Source: an uncultured Clostridia bacterium (lineage in GTDB: Bacteria > Bacillota > Clostridia > Christensenellales > Pumilibacteraceae). From it: a stretch of 16,735 bases of DNA. The notes beneath the pieces are model-generated. The model saw nothing but the letters and a program-made list of their open reading frames with translations. It was not told where the DNA came from and did not search any database. Positions 7,826 through 13,817 of the stretch are shown piece after piece (position 1 is the first letter of the stretch; the number at the start of each line of letters is the position of its first letter). The stretch is taken from positions 1 through 16,735 of the forward strand of contig CAKQJJ010000015.1 in the NCBI GenBank assembly GCA_934247335.1, read 5' to 3'. The position numbers and the translations under genes are program-made.

Positions 7826-8187
7826 TAAACAATAAAATCAAAGGCTTTTGCGGCGAGGAAATTGCCGCCGAATATCTGAAAAAACACGGATACGTGATTC
7901 TCGAACGTAATTACACCACGGACGTGGGCGAGATCGATATTATTGCCGCCGGAGAAGGTTTTCTGATCTTCGTGGAAGTGAAAGAACGCTTAAACGAAAA
8001 TTACGGCTATGCGGCGGAGGCGGTCGGCGTGCACAAACAACGCAAAATCAGCCAGGTTGCAAGCCAATATATCCGCAAATATCGTCGGTTTGACGTCCCC
8101 GTGCGCTTTGACGTTATCGAAGTTTATCTGGAAGAAAAGCGTGTAAATCATATCGAAAACGCGTTTGACAGTTATCTAAGATATTGA
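7822..8187 (+). CDS. yraN: YraN family protein (UPF0102), nuclease-like fold
   Basis: This 121-residue UPF0102/YraN protein is predicted to have a PD-(D/E)XK endonuclease-like fold of the Holliday-junction-resolvase type; its physiological role is not established. The diagnostic core is GEIDIIA (about residues 37-43) and IFVEVKER (51-58), preceded by the GEEIAAEYLKKHGY helix. The carboxylates and lysine match the expected metal site by inspection. The start is ATG 7822, overlapping the rnhB stop (ATGA). An in-frame ATG at 7783 would lie deep inside rnhB and add residues foreign to the family. rnhB-yraN pairing is very common. This is the last gene before a gap with a weak terminator. Confidence 0.9.
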   Translation: MINNKIKGFCGEEIAAEYLKKHGYVILERNYTTDVGEIDIIAAGEGFLIFVEVKERLNENYGYAAEAVGVHKQRKISQVASQYIRKYRRFDVPVRFDVIEVYLEEKRVNHIENAFDSYLRY

Positions 8188-8212
8188 AAAATACTGCTTT
8201 TATGGGCTTTTT

Positions 8213-8234
8213 ATCTGTAAAACAGATGATTTTT
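8213..8234 (+). terminator. Weak candidate terminator after yraN
   Basis: ATCTGT (8213-8218) and ACAGAT (8222-8227) form a six-base stem with an AAA loop, followed by GA and five T residues (8230-8234). The stem is short and A+T-rich, so efficiency is doubtful, but the position 25 bp after the yraN stop fits the end of the rpsP-yraN transcript. Confidence 0.4.
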
Positions 8235-8257
8235 AGTACTATGTCTGACATAGTACT
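8235..8257 (+). promoter_or_regulatory. Perfect 11-bp inverted repeat upstream of alr
   Basis: AGTACTATGTC (8235-8245) and GACATAGTACT (8247-8257) are exact reverse complements around a single T. A T-rich tract (8258-8269, interrupted by A) follows. It may be a second terminator hairpin for the upstream operon, with a 9-bp stem and 5-base loop, or an operator. The right arm contains CTGACA (8245-8250), which with TTAAAT (8268-8273) makes a mediocre 17-bp-spaced promoter. The outer AGTACT is shared with the palindrome in front of ylxM. Confidence 0.6.
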
Positions 8258-8273
8258 TTATTTTTATTTAAAT

Positions 8274-8300
8274 GGAGAAGATATGTCCGGATATTTTTGA
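8274..8300 (+). other. Ribosome binding site plus five-codon mini-ORF before alr
   Basis: GGAGAAG (8274-8280) lies at ideal distance from ATG 8283, which opens MSGYF and then stops at TGA (8298-8300). alr begins 14 bases after this stop with no recognisable ribosome binding site of its own. The mini-ORF may be a leader peptide feeding ribosomes to alr by reinitiation. There is no direct proof that it is translated. Confidence 0.4.
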
Positions 8301-8314
8301 CATATATATAAATC

Positions 8315-9301
8315 ATGGAAATGACCGTAGATTTATCGAGATTGAAAAATAACGCGTTGGAGATTAAACGATGCTTCAGATGCGGATTGATTGCCGTCGT
8401 CAAGTGTAATGCGTACGGACATGGCGATACAGAATGCGCCGAATCGTTAAAAGACGTTGCCGACGCTTTTGCCGTGGCAACGACCGAAGAGGCGTTGCGG
8501 CTTGTGAATGCCGGAATAAAAAACGACGTACTTATTCTGTCTCAGAATTACGACGGCGCAAATTATCCTGACAACGTTATTTTCTGCTCATTCGATATGA
8601 GCAGCTTAAAGAGACTTGTAAAAAGCAAACGTCGGTATGCAATAAAAATAGATACGGGAATGAACCGCCTCGGCTTTTCAGTTCGGGAATTTTTGTCAAT
8701 TGCAAACGAAATAAATTTCGATAAGGTGCACAGCGTGTTTTCGCATATATACGATAACTCTGCTGTTGTGCGCCAATATAACGAATTCCGCGCGCTTACC
8801 GATTCTCTTAATGTAAGACGCCATATTTTTGCTTCCAATTGCGTTTTTGCCGCGGATGACTTATTGGATTACGTTCGACCGGGATTGTTGCTCTACGGCT
8901 ACGGCGGCGATTGCGTTAAGCCCGTAATGAAACTGTCTGCTCGGGTATTGCAGGTGCGCCGCGTACGGGCTGGCGAAAACGTTGGCTACGGAATTTGCCC
9001 TGCGGAAAAAGACGGAATAATCGCCACGATCGATATCGGTTACGGCGACGGTTTCCGGCGGAAAAAACAGGGGGAAGAAAGGCTCGTTTTTATCAAAGGA
9101 AAGAAAAGAAAAATAGTCGGGCAAATTTGCATGGATATGTGCATGGCGGAAGCGGATGAAAGCGTAACGGCAGGGGACGAGGCGATAATTCTCGGCGACG
9201 AGATGACGGCATACGAGCTTGCCGAGCAATGGAATACCATTCCGTACGACGTTTTAACCTCGCTCGGACAGGCGCGCGCGAAGAGAAAATACGTAAAATA
9301 G
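8315..9301 (+). CDS. alr: Alanine racemase, short form
   Basis: Alanine racemase is a PLP enzyme that interconverts L- and D-alanine for peptidoglycan. The PLP-lysine motif is IAVVKCNAYGHG, with Lys at about residue 30. Further matches are MNRLGF, the barrel segment DYVRPGLLLYGYG, the catalytic-tyrosine region ENVGYGICPAEKDG, GYGDGFRR (usually GYADGYPR) and QICMDMCM. At 328 residues it is clearly shorter than the usual 360-390, with compact loops after MNRLGF; no frame break is visible. ATG 8315 is the first possible start, since TAA at 8309 closes the frame upstream; ATG 8321 is an alternative. Neither has a Shine-Dalgarno sequence, but a mini-ORF with one ends 14 bases upstream. A related PLP racemase of other specificity cannot be fully excluded. 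Confidence 0.88.
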   Translation: MEMTVDLSRLKNNALEIKRCFRCGLIAVVKCNAYGHGDTECAESLKDVADAFAVATTEEALRLVNAGIKNDVLILSQNYDGANYPDNVIFCSFDMSSLKRLVKSKRRYAIKIDTGMNRLGFSVREFLSIANEINFDKVHSVFSHIYDNSAVVRQYNEFRALTDSLNVRRHIFASNCVFAADDLLDYVRPGLLLYGYGGDCVKPVMKLSARVLQVRRVRAGENVGYGICPAEKDGIIATIDIGYGDGFRRKKQGEERLVFIKGKKRKIVGQICMDMCMAEADESVTAGDEAIILGDEMTAYELAEQWNTIPYDVLTSLGQARAKRKYVK

Positions 9302-9330
9302 TTGCATTACGGGCGGTATTGTGGTATAAT
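9302..9330 (+). promoter_or_regulatory. Promoter of the membrane protein-rsmD-coaD unit
   Basis: TTGCAT (9302-9307) and TATAAT (9325-9330) are 17 bp apart, and the -10 box is extended (TGGTATAAT). It begins right after the alr stop. The start would fall near 9337, leaving a leader of about 14 bases with AAGGAG at 9338-9343. Confidence 0.75.
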
Positions 9331-9350
9331 CGAAAGCAAGGAGTGCCGCC

Positions 9351-10007
9351 ATGTTCAATAAAAACGTACACAGATCGGATTTTAAAGAGGCGATAATCAA
9401 TTCGCTGATGATGTTTTTGTTTATGATCGTATTTTCGATTATAGGCGTATTTTTTATTTTCACCGAGATAGGAGGTCTTCTGGACCTGATTATAGGCGTT
9501 GCGTTTACCGTTCCGCTTATGTATATTTATTTTTATACGGGCGGACAGGAAGGCAAGCGCGAGTTTAAAAAGCTTAACGGCGTTTCGGTGGAAGCGGCAA
9601 GAAAAGGCGGCGTTCGCGTTCCGAATATTTTCAAGGGATTTTTGTACGTCGTTCCGTACGCCGTGATAACCGTCGTTCTTGCGGTTTTGTGCTGGGCAAC
9701 CGACGTTCAGTGGCTGAAAATAGCATCGCTTGCGGTGTTTATGCCGGCTGCAATGCTCGGTAAAGCGCTCGGATTGATTGCTTTTCCGCACAGCGTTCCG
9801 ATTTACGACGACGCGGGCAACGTTATCGCAACCAACATCGTCGGCGAAACGGTGGGAAGTCACGTTTTTATCGTTCTTATCGTTTTTGCGGTAATAGCCT
9901 GCCTGATATTCTGGCTTTCGTACGTTTTGCAGATCAGAAAAAGTCGCGACAGTTTCAATTCGTTTATGTCGGAAATAGTCGAAAACGATAAAATGAGAAA
10001 CAGATGA
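9351..10007 (+). CDS. Membrane protein of unknown function
   Basis: I do not recognise this 218-residue protein. It has about five hydrophobic segments: roughly residues 15-37, 42-62, 94-116, 121-143 and 171-193. A basic cytoplasmic-looking loop (68-92, GKREFKKLN...EAARKGGVRV) lies between the second and third, and a charged C-terminal tail of about 25 residues follows the last. A soluble loop (146-165, SVPIYDDAGNVIATNIVGET) separates segments four and five. No signal peptide or catalytic motif stands out. AAGGAG (9338-9343) is seven bases before ATG, and an extended -10 promoter precedes it. The stop overlaps the rsmD start (ATGA), so rsmD and coaD translation may be coupled to this gene. 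Function is unknown; transporter or envelope roles would be guesses. Confidence 0.88.
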   Translation: MFNKNVHRSDFKEAIINSLMMFLFMIVFSIIGVFFIFTEIGGLLDLIIGVAFTVPLMYIYFYTGGQEGKREFKKLNGVSVEAARKGGVRVPNIFKGFLYVVPYAVITVVLAVLCWATDVQWLKIASLAVFMPAAMLGKALGLIAFPHSVPIYDDAGNVIATNIVGETVGSHVFIVLIVFAVIACLIFWLSYVLQIRKSRDSFNSFMSEIVENDKMRNR

Positions 10008-10558
10008 GAGTAATAAGCGGAAAATATCGCGGAGCAAAACTGTTTTCGCCCGCCGACGACAGAGTTCGTCCCACCACCGATCGAATAAAAGAAAGCGTGT
10101 TTAACATATTGTCCAATCACGTTAAATTTTCGGATGCGAAAGCGCTCGATTTGTTTTCGGGCAGCGGCGCGCTCGGAATAGAAATGTTAAGCCGTGGCGC
10201 GAAGTACGTGGCTTTCGTCGATCACGACCGCGACAGCGTTCGCCTTACCGAATCCAATATCGCGAAAATAAAAGCGCCGAAGGACAGCTACGGCATTTTT
10301 CCCGTGGAATACGACTTTGCGTTGAAAAAATTGGCGGGCGCCGGTATGGACGTTATTTTCGTCGATCCGCCGTACGCGCTGAAAATAGAAAGCCGCGTGC
10401 TCGATCTTATAGACGAGTACGACGTTTTGTCGCCCGGCGGAATTGTCGTGGTGGAACACGATTGCAAAAATGTAGTGCAAAACGATAAATACGATTGCGA
10501 TTGCCGGAAAATGGGCAATACTTCGGTTAGTTTTATGACTAAAAAGGAGCAGATATGA
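10004..10558 (+). CDS. rsmD: 16S rRNA (guanine-966-N2)-methyltransferase RsmD
   Basis: RsmD methylates N2 of G966 of 16S rRNA (E. coli numbering) in assembled 30S subunits or intermediates. The 184-residue Rossmann-fold methyltransferase starts MRVISGKYRGAKL and has RPTTDRIKESVFNIL (22-36). The SAM-binding motif I is LDLFSGSGALGIE (48-60), and the catalytic DPPY is at 121-124, preceded by DVIFV. It ends with the KEQI tail, where the ribosome binding site of the next gene is embedded. The start overlaps the upstream membrane-protein stop by four bases (ATGA), and its stop overlaps the coaD start the same way. The rsmD-coaD pair is strongly conserved in Bacillota. Confidence 0.95.
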   Translation: MRVISGKYRGAKLFSPADDRVRPTTDRIKESVFNILSNHVKFSDAKALDLFSGSGALGIEMLSRGAKYVAFVDHDRDSVRLTESNIAKIKAPKDSYGIFPVEYDFALKKLAGAGMDVIFVDPPYALKIESRVLDLIDEYDVLSPGGIVVVEHDCKNVVQNDKYDCDCRKMGNTSVSFMTKKEQI

Positions 10559-11052
10559 AAACTGTCGTGTTTGCGGGAACTTTTGATCCGTTTACTGTCG
10601 GGCATCTCGAAATTGCAGAAAAGGCGGCGCTTTTATTTGATAAAGTCGTGATTGCCGTTGCCCGTAAAAGTAAAAGCGGAGTGTCCGCGGAAAAAAGAGC
10701 GGAAATCGTGAAATTAAGCGTTTCCGGCATAAAAAACGCAAACGTGGAAATTTTCGACGGCTTTTTAACCGACTATATGAAAAAGAACGGATACGGGCTG
10801 CTCGTTCGCGGAATAAGAAACGTAGTCGATCTCGATTACGAAAAAAATCTTAAAGCGGTTTACGAAGACATGTATCCCGAAATTTCAATAGTATACCTCG
10901 TTTCGTCGCCGAAAAATGAACACGTTTCTTCTTCGCTCGTGCGTGAAATTATGGCATTAAACGGCGACGCGGGCGCATATATTAGCGATAAGGCGGCAGC
11001 CGAAATCGAAAAGGAGTATATGCAATCCGTTGGAAATAGAACTGTTATGTGA
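10555..11052 (+). CDS. coaD: Phosphopantetheine adenylyltransferase (PPAT)
   Basis: CoaD makes dephospho-CoA from ATP and 4'-phosphopantetheine, the penultimate step of CoA synthesis. The 165-residue protein starts KTVVFAGTFDPFTVGHLEI, containing the nucleotidyltransferase TxGH site (14-17). It also has LLVRGIRN (82-89) and the SSSLVRE motif (125-131) that binds ATP phosphates. All family landmarks and the length are normal. AAGGAG (10544-10549) is five bases before ATG 10555, which overlaps the rsmD stop. The CoA it helps supply feeds the acetyl-CoA used by Pta nearby, but that link is generic. The 3' end overlaps the next gene by 23 bp. Confidence 0.96.
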   Translation: MKTVVFAGTFDPFTVGHLEIAEKAALLFDKVVIAVARKSKSGVSAEKRAEIVKLSVSGIKNANVEIFDGFLTDYMKKNGYGLLVRGIRNVVDLDYEKNLKAVYEDMYPEISIVYLVSSPKNEHVSSSLVREIMALNGDAGAYISDKAAAEIEKEYMQSVGNRTVM

Positions 11053-11491
11053 GCAACTCGAACGCGAACTCAGCGGCAGGCGCGGAATGATAAGCGATAA
11101 AGTAGACCTTGCCGAGTGCCGGCGGCTTTTGAACCTGATACGCGAAAAAATAGCTCCGCTGATTCAAAGCGTCAACGGAGTCGTAGCCGAACGTACGGCT
11201 ATACTTACTAATGCCGATACGGTTGCGAAAAACGTTTTGTCCGCAGCCGAACAAAAGGCGGTTCAGATAGTAAGCAGTTCGGAAACGGTGCGCCGCGCGC
11301 AGAACGAGAGCCGTAAAATTCTCGACCGGACGTATGTGACGTGCGATCAGCTGGTTTTGAAAACCAAAAAGAATATCGACGACACTTTGCTGCTTGCCGA
11401 AGAAAAACTGCGCGACGCGTTGCGGCAGATTGGTGAGTATCGCTATTCTGTTAAATCGATGATAATCGATGCCGGCGAGAAGGAAAATTAA
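11030..11491 (+). CDS. Small coiled-coil protein next to coaD (function unknown)
   Basis: This 153-residue soluble protein is mostly helical and charged. A coiled-coil-like stretch runs from about residue 55 to 130, with AEQKAVQIVSSSETVRRAQN and ARxI-like ESRKIL, as in F0 subunit b or DivIVA-like proteins. Clostridia commonly have such a protein directly after coaD, often loosely annotated as an ATPase or as ATP synthase subunit B-like; placement here agrees. No Walker motif is present, so I would not call it an ATPase. The likely start is TTG 11030, inside coaD, with AAGGAG at 11011-11016 (13 bases away, long). ATG 11087 is an alternative that would remove 19 residues. Its TAA stop overlaps the stop of the convergent tmcAL remnant. 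Confidence 0.75.
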   Translation: MEIELLCEQLERELSGRRGMISDKVDLAECRRLLNLIREKIAPLIQSVNGVVAERTAILTNADTVAKNVLSAAEQKAVQIVSSSETVRRAQNESRKILDRTYVTCDQLVLKTKKNIDDTLLLAEEKLRDALRQIGEYRYSVKSMIIDAGEKEN

Positions 11492-11877
11492 ATCAGCTTG
11501 TCGATTACGAGTTTTTCGCTCATGTAATTGTCGGGCGAGCGCGTAATGGTGGAATAAAGAGCGGCTGCTTTTCGTTCGATTTCAAAAAGATAATCAAAAG
11601 AAGAAAATTTGTCGTAGTCGGAATTTCTGATTACGGCGTTTTTTTCTATTTGCGAAAAGTAGCTTTTAAAGTCGTTTTTGCATGCGAGAACGTGAAACGG
11701 AAGAGTTTCCGATTGCGCTTTTTCCATGATTTCTTTGGTTATACCCAGATCGTTTTGCAAAATTATGCGTTTCAGTCTCGAATAAGTGTATCTTTTCGAT
11801 TTCGTTTTTTCAAGCGCTTCTGTAAGGCTCGAACACGATTTTGCGTTCTGGATGAGCGCGAATTCAAGACCTTCGCG
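11488..11877 (-). pseudogene. tmcAL: C-terminal remainder of tmcAL, out of frame with the N-terminal part
   Basis: This minus-strand frame encodes the expected C-terminal third of TmcAL/YlbM. From 11877 it reads REGLEFALIQNAKS, then KRYTYSRLKRIIL, then NDLGITKEIM, and ends MSEKLVIDKLI. The family has AEGLE..I..A and KTKRYTYSRL.R at exactly this place. It has no start codon with a ribosome binding site of its own, so it is the displaced tail of the gene at 11772-12668, lost by a one-base frameshift near 11875-11882. Joining the two frames with one added base gives about 393 residues, the normal family length. The stop codon (TTA on the + strand, 11488-11490) overlaps the stop of the convergent gene. 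Confidence 0.8.
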
Positions 11878-12668
11878 ACAGTTTCCGGTGAGGAAAGACG
11901 AAGATTGTTAAGCGAAATTGCTTCGTACAACGATAAATCGGCTGACTTTTCGTTTTTAATAAAATCGAAAAGTCTGTCGTATTCGGGTAGATACGGCATT
12001 GCGGAAGAGGGACAATCCGAATACAGGATATTTCGTATCGCGGACGCGGACAAAAAATCCCCGTAAGCGCGGTTGTCGTTGTAACCGTTGCCTTTTCTTT
12101 TGATTATTATCGGCTTTACGTTAAGGTTGTGGCGGATTATGCTTTTGATATATTCGACGCACAGAAGATTATTTGGCTTTGAGAGCGCGTCTTTTATTTT
12201 GTTTTTATCGAACTTATCCGAAAGTTCGTCGGCGGTTGCCGAGCAATATGCGGAGGCGTAGCTCATGCCGCCGTCGAGATAAATTTTCATGTTTTTGCGA
12301 AAATCGTCGCTTTCGTTTGTCTGGACTTTCGCAACGGCGCCTATGAGCGAGGTATCGTCGCATTCGCAGCCCATGATAAGTCCCGAAACGTCCGGCAGAG
12401 CGGAGATTACTTTCAGCGCGCCTTCGGCAAATTTTTCGCCGTTTGCGGTTGCGTACAAAATCGGGTTTTCGACAACCATGTCGGCTCCGCACGAAAGCGC
12501 GATTTCAGCACGCAGATATTTATCGACGATTGCAGGTTCGGCACGCTGAACGAAATTGCCGCTCATGACGCAGACTATGCGGTCGAAACCTGCGGGAACT
12601 TTGCTGAGTTGGTATAAGTGACCCGAATGAAAAGGGTTATATTCGCAAATTACGGCGCAAATTTTCAT
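11772..12668 (-). CDS. tmcAL: tRNA(Met) cytidine acetate ligase TmcAL, N-terminal part of a frameshifted gene
   Basis: TmcAL (YlbM) uses ATP and acetate, through acetyl-AMP, to make N4-acetylcytidine at the wobble position of elongator tRNA-Met. The first 264 residues are canonical: MKICAVICEYNPFHSGHLY with the HxGH site at 14-17, VMSGNFVQRAEPAIVDKYLRA, and the tRNA-linked core through KRKGNGYND and SASAIRNIL. After PETV (261-264) the frame runs into 34 unrelated Arg/Lys-rich residues and a stop, while the true C-terminus continues in another frame. Start support is CTCCT (12675-12679, GGAG on this strand) six bases before ATG. It is divergent from pta-ackA. It may be a recent pseudogene or a sequencing error; whether the 298-residue product works is unknown. 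Confidence 0.88.
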   Translation of the reverse strand: MKICAVICEYNPFHSGHLYQLSKVPAGFDRIVCVMSGNFVQRAEPAIVDKYLRAEIALSCGADMVVENPILYATANGEKFAEGALKVISALPDVSGLIMGCECDDTSLIGAVAKVQTNESDDFRKNMKIYLDGGMSYASAYCSATADELSDKFDKNKIKDALSKPNNLLCVEYIKSIIRHNLNVKPIIIKRKGNGYNDNRAYGDFLSASAIRNILYSDCPSSAMPYLPEYDRLFDFIKNEKSADLSLYEAISLNNLRLSSPETVAKVLNSRSSRTQNRVRALQKRLKKRNRKDTLIRD

Positions 12669-12695
12669 TTTTTTCTCCTAACTTCGGACAATCGA

Positions 12696-12724
12696 TTTAC
12701 TTTTATCGAAATCCGTGTTATAAT
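12696..12724 (+). promoter_or_regulatory. Promoter of pta-ackA
   Basis: TTTACT (12696-12701) and TATAAT (12719-12724) are 17 bp apart with an extended -10 (TGTTATAAT). The start would be near 12731, giving a leader of about 69 bases. The -35 box matches consensus at four of six positions. Confidence 0.65.
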
Positions 12725-12732
12725 TAGTTCGT

Positions 12733-12761
12733 TGCGGTAAATATTATACCACAAACTACGG
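12733..12761 (-). promoter_or_regulatory. Promoter of tmcAL, facing the pta promoter
   Basis: On the minus strand an extended -10, TGGTATAAT (TATAAT at 12738-12733), has a poor -35 TTACAA (12761-12756) at 17 bp. Transcription would start near 12726, inside the pta promoter zone, so the two could not be occupied together. Confidence 0.5.
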
Positions 12762-12799
12762 AAATTTGTAATCGATTTCTACTTAAAAGGAGAAAAAAT

Positions 12800-13780
12800 A
12801 TGTCATTGTTGCAATCTGTAAGAGAAAAGGCAAAGCTTGCCGGAAAGACCATCGTTCTTGCCGAAGGCGAAGAAAAGAGAGTGCTTGACGCTACCAAGGA
12901 AATTCTTGCCGAAAAAGTAGCCAAGCTCATTCTTATCGGAAGACGCGAAGTTATCGCGGAAAAAGCCGAATTCGACGTCAACGAAATAACGATCGTCGAT
13001 CCCACGAAGGATGATCTCGGCGAATATTCCGAGCTTTTGTACGAGCTCAGAAAAGCAAAGGGAATGGAAAAGGAGCAGGCTGAAAAGCTGGTTAAAAATC
13101 CTCTTTATCTCGGCGTAATGCTTGTTAAAACCGGAAAAGCCGACGGCATGGTTGCGGGTTCGGTCAATTCCACCGGCGACACGCTTCGTCCCGCGCTTCA
13201 GATAATCAAAACCGCACCCGGAATCAAAACCGTTTCCAGCTGCTTTATCATGGTTTTGCCCGAAGGTTGCAAATACGGCGAAAACGGAGTTATGGTGTTC
13301 GGCGACTGCGCAGTCAATATCGCTCCCGATGCAGAACAGCTTGCGTCTATCGCAATCGCTTCGGCGGATACCGCTAAAAAGATTGCGGGCATCGATCCGA
13401 AGGTTGCAATGCTTTCGTTCTCCACCAAGGGCAGCGCAAAGCACGAAAACGTCGATAAAGTCGTCGAGGCTACCCGCCTTGTTCACGAACAGGCGCCCGA
13501 TCTTAAATGCGACGGCGAGCTGCAACTCGACGCAGCTCTGGTTGAATCCGTAGCCGCTCTCAAAGCGCCCGGCAGCACCATTGCGGGACACGCAAACGTC
13601 TTGATATTCCCCGATTTACAGGCGGGCAACATCGGCTACAAACTGGTTCAGCGTCTTGCCGGAGCAGAAGCCGTAGGTCCCATCTGCCAGGGCTTCAACA
13701 AACCCGTCAACGATCTGTCGCGCGGATGCTCTGCCGAAGATATCGTAAACGTCGTTGCAATGACCGCTTTGCAGGCGTAA
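12800..13780 (+). CDS. pta: Phosphate acetyltransferase (phosphotransacetylase)
   Basis: Pta converts acetyl-CoA and phosphate to acetyl phosphate and CoA, the first step of acetate formation in fermentation. The 326-residue protein is the short single-domain form typical of Bacillota, without the regulatory N-terminal domains of the enterobacterial enzyme. Recognisable blocks are GMVAGSVNSTGDTLRPAL (116-133), MVFGDCAVN (165-173), SFSTKGS (206-212), DGELQLDAAL (228-237), FPDLQAGNIGYKLVQR (260-275) and GPICQGFNKPVNDLSRG (283-299). AAGGAG (12787-12792) is seven bases before ATG. It is followed after 37 bp by ackA, with no terminator between, so they form one operon. An extended -10 promoter lies upstream. 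Confidence 0.97.
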   Translation: MSLLQSVREKAKLAGKTIVLAEGEEKRVLDATKEILAEKVAKLILIGRREVIAEKAEFDVNEITIVDPTKDDLGEYSELLYELRKAKGMEKEQAEKLVKNPLYLGVMLVKTGKADGMVAGSVNSTGDTLRPALQIIKTAPGIKTVSSCFIMVLPEGCKYGENGVMVFGDCAVNIAPDAEQLASIAIASADTAKKIAGIDPKVAMLSFSTKGSAKHENVDKVVEATRLVHEQAPDLKCDGELQLDAALVESVAALKAPGSTIAGHANVLIFPDLQAGNIGYKLVQRLAGAEAVGPICQGFNKPVNDLSRGCSAEDIVNVVAMTALQA

Positions 13781-13817
13781 TCGAAGTAAATAATTCCCCG
13801 ATAAGGAGTACGAAATA

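Noticed and set aside
8297..8302. TTGACA as an alr promoter -35 box
   Set aside because: A -10 box at normal spacing would fall inside the alr coding sequence, and none is seen there.
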